Below, one piece after another: positions 28,298-36,392 of a DNA stretch of 57,915 bases (position 1 is its first letter; each line of letters starts with the position of its first letter). Where the stretch lies: IMG/VR virus record IMGVR_UViG_3300023296_000219, positions 1 to 57,915 of that record. One strand, written 5' to 3'. Both the position numbers and the translations under genes were made by a program. The notes beneath the pieces were generated by a model. The model ran no database searches and was not told the origin of the DNA. It was given only the letters and a program-made list of their open reading frames with translations. The stretch comes from a virus.

Positions 28298-29458
28298 TTA
28301 TTTTAAATTCAAATAAGACAAGGTAGTCCATTTTAGTCTAATTCCGGGGCCGGTAGTTATCGCATCGATAGTGTTTTCAGACACATCAGCTCCACCGTCT
28401 TGATCACTTATTGGCTCCACACCAATCTCTCCGTATGTTCTTAAGCCTGAATCTTCTATTGCATTCCAGGGTAAAGATAGATCGGTTTGAGTAGGAGTTA
28501 CTATGAGGTTACCTGTGACTGCGTTACCAGAATCTGCTAGTATTTGATTTCCTTCATTCGTGGCCACAGTTTCTATCAACGCTTCTATTTCAGCGAACGG
28601 ATTAACATTTTCTTGACGTGGTGATGGTGTAGGTATCGACGAGCCTATAGTCTCATTAAGTTCTTTTACAGATGCTATTAATGCTTTGTATTCTGGTGCT
28701 CTGGCTGCCGATTCGTATTCGTTTCTGGCTTTTTCTATTTCGAGCGATCCTGCAGGCAATGTTGATCGCAACTCATTGAATTTGCTTTGTTTCTCCGCTA
28801 TTTTTCTGTCTGCGTCATTAAGTTTTTTAATTTTTTGTGAGAGAGCTCCTCGTAAGGCTAGTAGCTGTCCGAATGCACTGACTGCGCCCTCTGGAATTTC
28901 TCCCAATAAGTTTGGTCTAGGTATCTTTGGATTACCAAGCACATTGCTAATGAGACTAGTCAGTCCTGCTCTATTAAATGTGTTTATAGCGACTGTCGGT
29001 AATACTATAGTTGATCCGCCACCAGAAGTCAAGGATGATAGCGCAGATGCAAGTGCGGCTGATGCACCTGGACTTAACGAAGCAGATAATGAGCTGGTGA
29101 GGCCGCCTATTACACTGCCAGCGGCTCCTAATAGACCATCTTTAATTGCTTTGCTTGGGTCACCTCCGCTAAACGCTGATGCCGCTAAGCCGCCAAGTGT
29201 GCTTGTTACTGATCCGATACCATCAGCAAGTGCATTGACTGCTCCTGTTGCATTATTGACTACGTTTTCAGCGATTTTTTGTCCGCCAGGTAAATTGCTA
29301 ATACCAGATGCTGATACAGCCGCCGTCGTTGCATTGGTGCCACTCTGTACCAGAGTCGCGGCATTTTGCAAGGTTCCTTGCTGTGTTAATGTTGTCACTG
29401 ATGATGACAAACTACTGACATTGTTTACCGCATTATTAATTGTGTCGTTGGAAGCCAT
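28298..29458 (-). CDS. Ala/Ser/Gly-rich baseplate-associated protein with central coiled coil
   Basis: 386 residues, no T4 counterpart recognised. Residues about 1-150 are Ala/Ser/Thr/Gly-rich with weakly hydrophobic runs (AASAFSGG, GLLGAAGSVIGGL). Residues about 200-275 are charged and heptad-like (LSQKIKKLNDADRKIAEKQSKFNEL; IEKARNEYESAARAPEYKALI), fitting a coiled coil. The C-terminus (GPGIRLKWTTLSYLNLK) is strand-like. It sits between gp5 and gp25, overlapping nothing but only two bases from gp5's stop, with GGGA nine bases before the ATG. Its composition resembles the C-terminal part of the neighbouring gp5, suggesting that both occupy the hub or tail-tip environment. That role is inferred. 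Confidence 0.7.
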   Translation of the reverse strand: MASNDTINNAVNNVSSLSSSVTTLTQQGTLQNAATLVQSGTNATTAAVSASGISNLPGGQKIAENVVNNATGAVNALADGIGSVTSTLGGLAASAFSGGDPSKAIKDGLLGAAGSVIGGLTSSLSASLSPGASAALASALSSLTSGGGSTIVLPTVAINTFNRAGLTSLISNVLGNPKIPRPNLLGEIPEGAVSAFGQLLALRGALSQKIKKLNDADRKIAEKQSKFNELRSTLPAGSLEIEKARNEYESAARAPEYKALIASVKELNETIGSSIPTPSPRQENVNPFAEIEALIETVATNEGNQILADSGNAVTGNLIVTPTQTDLSLPWNAIEDSGLRTYGEIGVEPISDQDGGADVSENTIDAITTGPGIRLKWTTLSYLNLK

Positions 29459-29460
29459 TA

Positions 29461-31932
29461 TTATATTCCCAATTTAGTCGATGCTATATCTACAATGTCA
29501 GTAGATGATGGTAGCGATGGTAGCGATGGTAAATCTGCTGAAATCATTCCGCTTGATGCTTCTGCGACTGTGGTGGCCGCGGCAGAAGCCAATTCTGTTA
29601 AGTTCTGGGGGACATTTGCTAACATTGGTTTAAATGAAGCAGTAATAGCCTTGAAGGATGATGCTTGTGCGCCACGAGCGGCATCTAATACAGACCCAAT
29701 ACCTGGAATATTTGCACCGGATATCGTATCTAATGCTTTTGTGATTCCACCCAGACCGCCTGTCAGATTAGATGTCAACGCAGATACAGCACCTTGTCCC
29801 ATCGAATTTATGACAGCTTTTGTGCCGTCTCCAGCATTTAGTAATCCAGATGGATCACTTGTTGCTTTGGATAAAACACTCAGCGTACTTGATACTGTGG
29901 ATGTGAGAGCACCTGATTGTTGGCCGATTAACGAAGTAGCAGTACCAGCCACTGCACCAGAAATTGAACCAGATGATTCTTTGCCTGTTATTGCTCCTGC
30001 GGTCGTTAATAATGATTGACCTTTTTGTAAATTCGTAACCACTGACTTTGCTTGTGTTGCAGGGTTTGCTATTAGTTGATTTAATGAATTAGTTCCACTG
30101 TTTCCAGAGAATGCACTGTTTGGCATGGCGTTAGCGACAGATGCGCCACCTGCTACTAATGCATTCACCATAGTATCTGCTCCAGGTTTAAGAACTCCGC
30201 CCGCTGATAACTGTGACGGAGTCTGTGCAAATGACCCTACTGCCGCGGTTACTACGCCGGTGGCGTTCTTTATCAGTGCTGTTCCTGTCGATACTGCCCC
30301 ATTTGCAATTGAGGTAGCAGAAGTTGCTATTCCGCCTAGCATTGTGGTTGTTGTATTTTTGTCTAATGCTCCGCTAATAGCACCAACTTCTGGAATAGTT
30401 GCAGTGGTTGCCCCTGCTACACCGGCTACCGTTGCGGCACCTGCAACTAGAGCATTAGCACTTGACATTTCAGCCGAGGCTTCTTGTGGTAGTGCCGCAT
30501 CTGCGCTACTATCTACAGTAACATCAACTCCCTGATTAGCGTTCATCCACGGCATGTGAGCAGGTGCCCTGCTCGTAATACTATTCAGTTTTGCAAGAAC
30601 GGCCGCCCAGCCCTTAGTGTCATCAAATAATGTGTCTGGGTGGGCTACTATTTCTATTGGTTCAATTATGTCAGGTGTTAAACTTGCGGCACCATCGTTT
30701 AAGTGTATGATTGCTCCTTCAAGAAATGCATCTGCTTCTGTCTTCAATCCTAATTGTCCAGTAGACGCTACAGCTATTGCGGCATCTGCTTTTATTTTGA
30801 TATTTGCCAAAGAGTATAATGAATAGTCTTCACCAACACGCTGGGTAAATTGCTTATCTGCATTCATTGACATGTTTTCAGTAGCATTAATATTGACATT
30901 TCTTCCTGCATGTAAATTCAAATCATTGTCAGCATGAAAATTAAGATCACCTTGTGTACGAATATTGACAGAGTTTGTAGCAAAGACATCTACTGTTCCT
31001 TCTTTACCTAACTCTATATATGTTTGTCCGTTTGAATGTAAGATAGACAACATCTGCCCATCATCACTCATTAATATTTGATGACCCAATGCTGTCCGCA
31101 ATCTAATTAATTGGTCTCTACCAATGATGTCTCCATCATCCATGACAAGTGAGTGTCCACCACGTCTTGAGGTAACAGTATAATTTTGTGGATCTTTATC
31201 TAAGTTACTAGCAATATCTTCGTCAGTCAATCCACCATCGTAGATAGGACGTCCAGGAGTGCTTACGCCCCAACCTACTCTACTAGACGCTTCTCTTGAT
31301 GCACTTGAACTAATAGGGCCTCTATATGTGTCTCGAAGCACTCCTTGCTGTTGCATAATGGCGGCAGTATAACTATGTATAGGTTTTGGCTCAGTTAAAT
31401 AACTTGCCGTATCTGATATAGCTTTGTTGTTTGAGTTAATGCTAGTTGTAGGAAGTTTTAAGGCACCGCCATATGACTGTGCTTCACCTTCGTTTAAAAT
31501 AACGTTTTCAGAAGAACCAATTGCCGGCACCATAGATAACAGTTCTGGATCTGGGGCTGAGCCGATATAGAATCCGTAGTTAGGGTCGCCGTTAACAAAA
31601 ATACATATAACTTTTGTGCCTTTATCAGGTGGCGAGTTCCATTGTCCATATGCACTTGGGTTACCTACATATCCCCCGAAATCATCATCGGGTCCTTGAG
31701 GTTTAGTATTTCCGAAAAATCCTGAAAGTCTTCTTACAGTTATCCAATTAGTGTTGTCGAATGCACCTTTATCTAAGTTTTCTGAAGGGTAGACTTCTAA
31801 CTGTCCTTGACGAGTAGCATCGACTGAACTCATAACAGTACATATTATAGGTACATCAATGGTTGCGGCTACGCCAGCACCAGGCATACTTTTCTTTAAC
31901 TTGCCTCTTGGCTTATATACGTCTTTAGCCAT
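29461..31932 (-). CDS. 5: Baseplate hub/needle protein gp5-like, without visible lysozyme domain
   Basis: 823 residues. Residues about 20-140 look like the gp5 OB-fold (VPIICTVMSSVDATRQGQLEVYP; WITVRRLSGFFG; NGDPNYGFYIGSAPDP). Residues about 250-400 match the VgrG/gp5C beta-helix: GHSLVMDDGDI, LGHQILMSDDGQMLSILHSN, then repeats with DLNFHADNDLNLHAGRNVNI and NMSMNADK. In T4 this needle pierces the outer membrane; T4 gp5 carries a lysozyme domain, which I do not see here, as in some marine relatives. Residues about 460-823 are Ala/Ser/Gly-rich with PSQLSAGGVLKPGADTMVNA and SSGSISGAVAGTATSL segments, of unknown use. The start overlaps the previous stop (TAATG) and AAGGTGG precedes it. Confidence 0.88.
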   Translation of the reverse strand: MAKDVYKPRGKLKKSMPGAGVAATIDVPIICTVMSSVDATRQGQLEVYPSENLDKGAFDNTNWITVRRLSGFFGNTKPQGPDDDFGGYVGNPSAYGQWNSPPDKGTKVICIFVNGDPNYGFYIGSAPDPELLSMVPAIGSSENVILNEGEAQSYGGALKLPTTSINSNNKAISDTASYLTEPKPIHSYTAAIMQQQGVLRDTYRGPISSSASREASSRVGWGVSTPGRPIYDGGLTDEDIASNLDKDPQNYTVTSRRGGHSLVMDDGDIIGRDQLIRLRTALGHQILMSDDGQMLSILHSNGQTYIELGKEGTVDVFATNSVNIRTQGDLNFHADNDLNLHAGRNVNINATENMSMNADKQFTQRVGEDYSLYSLANIKIKADAAIAVASTGQLGLKTEADAFLEGAIIHLNDGAASLTPDIIEPIEIVAHPDTLFDDTKGWAAVLAKLNSITSRAPAHMPWMNANQGVDVTVDSSADAALPQEASAEMSSANALVAGAATVAGVAGATTATIPEVGAISGALDKNTTTTMLGGIATSATSIANGAVSTGTALIKNATGVVTAAVGSFAQTPSQLSAGGVLKPGADTMVNALVAGGASVANAMPNSAFSGNSGTNSLNQLIANPATQAKSVVTNLQKGQSLLTTAGAITGKESSGSISGAVAGTATSLIGQQSGALTSTVSSTLSVLSKATSDPSGLLNAGDGTKAVINSMGQGAVSALTSNLTGGLGGITKALDTISGANIPGIGSVLDAARGAQASSFKAITASFKPMLANVPQNLTELASAAATTVAEASSGMISADLPSLPSLPSSTDIVDIASTKLGI

Positions 31933-34100
31933 TAGGTGCCACCTTGATCATCGTTCGGAAAGGCGTATCCGCCTAGGCCGCTGTTGAAGGGACCAAACTG
32001 GCCTTCATTGATATTAGCAGGCAAGACTCCCATGTCTAAGTTATCTGTTCTTGCATCATTTCCGGATCCGGATCTTGGTAAGGCATCAATGTCTGCTCTT
32101 GGATCGCCATCTGGACTTGTGGCCGCATCTGTGAATGTATTAATTACGGCTTTTAATTCTTGTGTAAATTTGCCACCTTCAAATACACTTTTTACCTGAA
32201 TTACTGTGTAACTTACGCCTTTAATTTTTTCTGCGGCCCAGGCTGGGTATTTCCAAAACACAATCGAGTCATTAATATCCATAATTCCTGTTTCGCTATT
32301 ATAATCTACTGCTTCCTTAAAGTCGATTTCGATAAAGACTTGGCCACCGTTAGCATTGATACGAAAACCATCGTCACCGTAAAATCTTTGATATACAGCA
32401 TTGGGTCCGCCTCTTGAATTCGTAACTAGAAAATCTGGGTCGCCCATTAGTTTAATTTTTGCTTCTGCAAATGAATCAGGAGAATACAAACTAGTAATAT
32501 AATTGTTCTGTGCTTCCAAGCCACCTCCTAAACTGTTTAGTGTTGGCATCGCTGTTCTATTTGGCGTAGAAAGTGATGTTTGTGCGTCACCGCCTGTTCC
32601 CTGACCGTCTTTATCGATATCTGGTTTAGCAAGTACTTCATTGTAAAATAAATTATCTAGTAATTGTTCATATGACAAAATTTCTGAGTTCTGTCCAGTC
32701 CACCAGTATTCATATCTTTTGTGTGGACCGTAATAATCCATGCCTGGATTCGTTGTGGCAGAAATTACAACTGGAGTCTGATATGTTTCAAGTTTGTAAG
32801 TAGTTACATATGCCCAATCAGCTACTATTGGATCCCATTTAGCATTAGATATTTCTGGAGTAACATGATACCATGCCACACGTGTACCACCACCTGGGGA
32901 ACTTTCTTGTTTTCCTGTATCTAAATTAGGTGTAGGGTTGTTACTGTATACTACTAGCAATGCATCTCGCATGTAAGAACTATCTTTTAGGAGTTGATCA
33001 AAGACTTCTATCATGGGAGTATCTTCAGTAAACACTACCCGTCTTTGAGCATCATCAGGTACTGCTTTTGCGGCTTCAGCATCATTTGCTTGGTATGTAT
33101 TTTCTATTTCAGGTTGACACCATTTTGATTTGTCTGTGTCTAGTGGATTGATCAATCTTGCATTTTTTAAAGCATCTGCGTCATCACCTATAAATTCAAC
33201 TCTGAATTCATTTGCTATTGTGGCGGTGCCTTTCTCTACAAGAGCAGTTTGTATTTTGTTCAGTTGAGTGAGTAACCCCCTTTTACCAGTTAATGCGTCT
33301 TCGAGCGTTTTCCCACACACTGTCTTAGTTGATTTAAGCCTACCTCTTTTCGTACCGAACACCGAGCCAGGTGCGGCAGATACTCCGGATAACGTGTATC
33401 TAGTTGCAGGTCCATCAATTTTGAATTTTATGCTGTTGATAAGGATATCATAGAATGTTTCGAAGAGATTTGTACCAGACGCCGCAGGATCGATGGGACC
33501 ATCACCATCAGAAAACGTATCATCGCCATCGACGATATTGCCGGACTGATCATATCCCAAGAATTTAATCCCTAATACAAAAAATTGTCTACTTCCGTTC
33601 GATAATAAGCCAAGAGAATATCCGCTATCATTGAAGTATTGTTGTAACGCATCATTTGCTTGTTTTAATTTTGTGGTAAACGAGAAACCGTACGGCTCGA
33701 TAATCTCAAATTGTACTCTGTATGCATTAGATGATGATTGTGTTGCTTTAGCGTTGATTACTTGATCTATTTGCAATTTGTCAATGTAGTAATCCCACTC
33801 AAATCCTGGTATTCGTTGCGAAGTGTTATTGTTTATACCACCTGACTGTGCTACTAAATAGGCTCCGCCGCTTCCCTTTCCTTTTTCGCCACTAGCTTGA
33901 GCTAAGGCATCTATCGAAGTTCTGCCAGTTTGCACAAATGCATCGTATGCATCTGGTGTTATCATATACAATGACAGTTGATAGGTATATGATGCAAGAT
34001 TGGCTAGTGGATTGTGTAATCTTCTGCCCGGAGCATCGGTGCTTCCTGTATCAGCATTAGATTGCGCATTACTACCATTTACTGTTTGATCATCGGACAT
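31932..34100 (-). CDS. Large baseplate hub protein, gp27-like by position
   Basis: 722 residues. Beta-rich sections such as SYTYQLSLYMITPDAYDAF (residues about 37-55) and WDYYIDKLQIDQVINAKATQ (about 101-120) precede long insertions. The C-terminal GVSYTVIQVKSVFEGGKFTQELKAVINTF is typical of hub domains that sit on the tube (gp27, gpD, VgrG N-terminal part), where IV-V-F-GG-F-Q-L patterns close the barrel. Immediately downstream is gp5, whose partner in T4 is gp27, so a hub function is the best reading. It is nearly twice as long as T4 gp27 (391), and I cannot align it fully by eye. The ATG overlaps the previous stop; AGGA lies five bases upstream. Confidence 0.6.
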   Translation of the reverse strand: MSDDQTVNGSNAQSNADTGSTDAPGRRLHNPLANLASYTYQLSLYMITPDAYDAFVQTGRTSIDALAQASGEKGKGSGGAYLVAQSGGINNNTSQRIPGFEWDYYIDKLQIDQVINAKATQSSSNAYRVQFEIIEPYGFSFTTKLKQANDALQQYFNDSGYSLGLLSNGSRQFFVLGIKFLGYDQSGNIVDGDDTFSDGDGPIDPAASGTNLFETFYDILINSIKFKIDGPATRYTLSGVSAAPGSVFGTKRGRLKSTKTVCGKTLEDALTGKRGLLTQLNKIQTALVEKGTATIANEFRVEFIGDDADALKNARLINPLDTDKSKWCQPEIENTYQANDAEAAKAVPDDAQRRVVFTEDTPMIEVFDQLLKDSSYMRDALLVVYSNNPTPNLDTGKQESSPGGGTRVAWYHVTPEISNAKWDPIVADWAYVTTYKLETYQTPVVISATTNPGMDYYGPHKRYEYWWTGQNSEILSYEQLLDNLFYNEVLAKPDIDKDGQGTGGDAQTSLSTPNRTAMPTLNSLGGGLEAQNNYITSLYSPDSFAEAKIKLMGDPDFLVTNSRGGPNAVYQRFYGDDGFRINANGGQVFIEIDFKEAVDYNSETGIMDINDSIVFWKYPAWAAEKIKGVSYTVIQVKSVFEGGKFTQELKAVINTFTDAATSPDGDPRADIDALPRSGSGNDARTDNLDMGVLPANINEGQFGPFNSGLGGYAFPNDDQGGT

Positions 34101-34417
34101 TATATTCCTAATACTCTCTGGAGCGTGTCTAGTCTCGGTACATAGATTTGTAATCCAGCAACCATATTAAAGTAAGGGTCTGGACCTAGTGCGTTAGGAT
34201 TACGTGATGCAAATACCCACCAAAGTTTAGGATCATTATAAAGATGTTGTGCTAATAGATCAGGTCTAAACTCATATTGAGGCGTGATCGTAAACTCGGC
34301 ATCACTGGAGTCTCTTGGAATCGCAGTATACGGTTCCATTACGTCTAAGAATTTCTTATTAATAATCCCCGATCTATGATATGGACTCGTTTTTGGATAT
34401 ACGTTATTCACTGCCAT
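34100..34417 (-). CDS. 53: Baseplate wedge protein gp53-like (LysM-like)
   Basis: 105 residues from the preferred ATG. The core EFRPDLLAQHLYNDPKLWWVFASRNPN, then DPYFNMVAGLQIYVP, follows the gp53/LysM-like pattern: a helix pair around PKLWW followed by a strand ending in I-IP/VP. T4 gp53 (about 196 residues) closes the wedge and initiates binding to the hub; this copy is short, as in marine relatives. Start choice: a GTG at 34423 is possible, but the ATG at 34417 overlaps the upstream stop (TAATG) and has AGGAGG nine bases before it. It lies between the tube/baseplate protein and the hub gene. Confidence 0.8.
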   Translation of the reverse strand: MAVNNVYPKTSPYHRSGIINKKFLDVMEPYTAIPRDSSDAEFTITPQYEFRPDLLAQHLYNDPKLWWVFASRNPNALGPDPYFNMVAGLQIYVPRLDTLQRVLGI

Positions 34418-35193
34418 TACCACATGCCTCCTGTGTTACGCTGAGATCCACGCAACAGTTTTCCTGAGGCATATTCTTTAAGACTAAAGTTATTACTAAT
34501 TTCATTTCTGCTAACAATGGGTACACATGAGAGAGTTAATGTAATTTTAGTTGGAACATATGTAATTGCGTCATTTTCAGTGTTGGCAAAATCTGCCGGT
34601 GGTTTTGCTCCGCCTGGCTCAATTTGTCCTCCGACTAACCGCAGTTTAGATTCTGAGGTCGCTGTGTTTGTATTGGTTGCTCTAATATAATCTACATCTT
34701 TTGGTAGAGCATATGTAAAGTTAGTGATTGCTATCGGATGATTGTCTAATTGAAATGCACCTAGACCGAAGAAGAATCCCATTGGCGGTGGAGTACCGCT
34801 CTTTGGATTTTCATCTTGACCATAAAACATCTTTGTCATTGACTTAAAGAAATGAATACATGCCAAAAGATAATTTGCTTCAAATGTATCTTGACACGTA
34901 AAGTCAGCAGTGACCGAAATAGAGTCAACTGAACTGTTTATGTATTGTTGAATTAAATAATTTGTGTGTGTAGGTGCTGTAGCATCATAGTTTGCATTAT
35001 ACGAGATATTGATTGTGGGTGTATAGGGAAACACAACACCGTCGGTCGCAATAAGAGGCGATAATATTCCAGGATTCTTTGGATCTTTGTATAGATAGTT
35101 AGCCCCTTGAGCTAACGCCAGTCGGACTCGCCAATCTGCGGCTATTGCTCGTGATTCGGCATTTTGTTGTCCTTCTTGTGCTTCTGCGTCCAT
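34417..35193 (-). CDS. Tail-tube/baseplate junction protein (putative)
   Basis: 258 residues, first gene of the tail operon. It contains ADWRVRLALAQGANYLYKDP (residues about 19-38), FPYTPTINISYNANYDATAPTHTNY, then SVDSISVTADFTCQDTFEANYLLACIHFFKSMTKMFYG. The WRVRL...FPYTPTI layout is typical of proteins that sit at the tube-baseplate junction (compare gp48/gp54 of T4), but a confident assignment needs profile comparison. A CGGAGAAC ribosome-binding site precedes the ATG by eight bases, and a late box lies 60 bases upstream (complement 35254-35261). No membrane segments. Confidence 0.6.
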   Translation of the reverse strand: MDAEAQEGQQNAESRAIAADWRVRLALAQGANYLYKDPKNPGILSPLIATDGVVFPYTPTINISYNANYDATAPTHTNYLIQQYINSSVDSISVTADFTCQDTFEANYLLACIHFFKSMTKMFYGQDENPKSGTPPPMGFFFGLGAFQLDNHPIAITNFTYALPKDVDYIRATNTNTATSESKLRLVGGQIEPGGAKPPADFANTENDAITYVPTKITLTLSCVPIVSRNEISNNFSLKEYASGKLLRGSQRNTGGMW

Positions 35194-35233
35194 TTACTGT
35201 TCTCCGGTTATTATATGAGACATATATATCTTG

Positions 35234-35241
35234 TATAAATA
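35234..35241 (+). promoter_or_regulatory. Perfect T4-type late promoter TATAAATA toward gp55
   Basis: Reads TATAAATA-GTAGT with predicted start at 35247, in the gap between the tail operon and gp55. It faces a second late box (complement 35254-35261), so the two predicted starts are two bases apart. Its target, the late sigma factor, would thus control its own gene late in infection. Confidence 0.7.
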
Positions 35242-35253
35242 GTAGTCTTACAT

Positions 35254-35261
35254 GTATTTAG
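35254..35261 (-). promoter_or_regulatory. Late-type promoter box CTAAATAC toward the tail operon
   Basis: On the minus strand CTAAATAC gives a predicted start near 35249 and a leader of about 55 bases to the ATG at 35193. It faces the TATAAATA box at 35234-35241. Confidence 0.6.
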
Positions 35262-35333
35262 CAAAAGCGAAAACCACCTAAATTTACCCGTACCCATTGC
35301 AAATACGTATGCATTTATGTACAATCAACTATT

Positions 35334-35349
35334 AGACCTTGACAGGTCT
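35334..35349 (+). promoter_or_regulatory. Hairpin in the gp55 leader
   Basis: AGACCT-TGAC-AGGTCT is a perfect 6-bp stem with a four-base loop, ending 12 bases before the AAAGGA ribosome-binding site of gp55. It could be a protein-binding operator or an attenuation element; only the hairpin itself is seen. Confidence 0.4.
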
Positions 35350-35370
35350 TTAACCAATAAAGGAATATTA

Positions 35371-36309
35371 ATGCCAGCACCAAGAAAAACAGTCAATTAT
35401 TTAAATAACAAGGACATTTTAAAAGAGATTCACAAAAGTAAAACATCATATTGCTATTTTACCAAGAAAGAGTACAATGCATATGATTCCATCATTGATC
35501 TCCCAGACGATACCCTCGAAAAAGCCCTGACTTGGTGCATCAAACCTACCCAACTTAAAGAAGCAAAATTAATGAAGAGCCTTAGGCTTTCGGCAGAGCA
35601 AGGATTGGCTGGAAAAAACAAAATTGACCCAAAAACTATCGAAACTGATGGATTGATGTTTCGGGTAATGACTTGGGAACACATTCCCGTTGCCAAGAAG
35701 CAACCTAGAAAAGTTGTTAAGAAAAAGAAAGCGATTGATATCATCGATTTTGAAAATGATTTAGAACCGAACACAGATTTGTTTGCAGAGAACGAAGATA
35801 AAAAGTCAGATGTAGTTGTTGATGATTTCGTTCATGTTAAGGTCAATTTCCCACCATTTCAACATTATATGTTAGATGCCGAGACAATGACGTTATCCTT
35901 GGTTGGTAAATCTCATTGGACTGGTGGCCTCAAGACAGGTAATTTTACCGCAACAAACGGTAGCCTAACCGATAAACTTGCACGTATGTATATCATGTTA
36001 TGTGAAAAATATGCTATGAAGTTCAATTGGCGTGGCTACACCTACAATGATGAGATGAGACAGAGTGCTATTTTACAATTAACTTATGTAGGCTTACGAT
36101 TTAATGAATCCAAGTCTGCAAACCCCTTTGCATACTATACTGCGGCTATCACCAACAGTTTTTGTAGAGTACTAAACTCAGAAAAACGCAACCAAAACAT
36201 CAGAGATGATATCCTAGAAATGAATGGGTTGAATCCGTCATTCACGCGCCAAATGAAAGATTATAATGGCATGGGACATGAGACCAAACAAGAAACCTAT
36301 TCTGAATAA
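35371..36309 (+). CDS. 55: Late-transcription sigma factor gp55-like
   Basis: 312 residues. The C-terminal half carries sigma-region-2-like sequence: LARMYIMLCEKYAMKFNWRGYTYNDEMRQSA, then LRFNESKSANPFAYYTAAITNSFCRVLNSEKRNQ and NIRDDILEMNGLNPSF. T4 gp55 recognises TATAAATA late promoters with gp33 and the gp45 clamp. T4 gp55 has 185 residues; this one has an N-terminal extension (residues 1-150: NYLNNKDILKEIHKSK, MFRVMTWEHIP, a Lys-rich stretch and an acidic linker). I chose ATG 35371 because AAAGGA lies six bases upstream; an in-frame ATG at 35317 lacks such a site. It is divergent from the tail operon, and late boxes occur all through the window. Confidence 0.88.
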   Translation: MPAPRKTVNYLNNKDILKEIHKSKTSYCYFTKKEYNAYDSIIDLPDDTLEKALTWCIKPTQLKEAKLMKSLRLSAEQGLAGKNKIDPKTIETDGLMFRVMTWEHIPVAKKQPRKVVKKKKAIDIIDFENDLEPNTDLFAENEDKKSDVVVDDFVHVKVNFPPFQHYMLDAETMTLSLVGKSHWTGGLKTGNFTATNGSLTDKLARMYIMLCEKYAMKFNWRGYTYNDEMRQSAILQLTYVGLRFNESKSANPFAYYTAAITNSFCRVLNSEKRNQNIRDDILEMNGLNPSFTRQMKDYNGMGHETKQETYSE

Positions 36310-36325
36310 TTCAATTTGGGGAAAT

Positions 36326-36348
36326 AAAGCAACCTAATTAGTTGCTTT
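36326..36348 (+). terminator. Weak hairpin between gp55 and gp47
   Basis: AAAGCAAC and GTTGCTTT form a perfect 8-bp stem with loop CTAATTA just after gp55. Only TTTA follows, so it is a poor intrinsic terminator. Its right arm overlaps the -35 element of the promoter for gp47. Confidence 0.35.
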
Positions 36349-36370
36349 ACCTACCTGTAAACTGTATAAT
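36342..36370 (+). promoter_or_regulatory. Sigma70-like promoter before gp47
   Basis: TTGCTT, 17 bases, TATAAT (36365-36370). The -10 is perfect, the -35 keeps TTG. Predicted transcript start is about 36377, giving a short leader to the ATG at 36393. Host-polymerase transcription fits early or middle expression of recombination genes. Confidence 0.55.
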
Positions 36371-36392
36371 AGAAGACTGGAAAAAACTAACT

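Noticed and set aside
28686-29477. 263-codon plus-strand frame opposite the Ala/Ser-rich gene
   Set aside because: It mirrors a GC-richer, low-complexity gene on the other strand, lacks a ribosome-binding site and has Pro/Ala/Val composition typical of antisense frames.
29495-30535. Two long plus-strand frames opposite gp5
   Set aside because: They lie within a well-supported gene on the opposite strand and show no recognisable domain.
35317-35370. Upstream ATG for gp55
   Set aside because: In frame, but no ribosome-binding site, and the hairpin at 35334-35349 would be coding; ATG 35371 has AAAGGA at good spacing.
36342-36392. TTG start extending gp47 by 17 residues
   Set aside because: Would translate the promoter and hairpin; the ATG at 36393 gives the T4 length.
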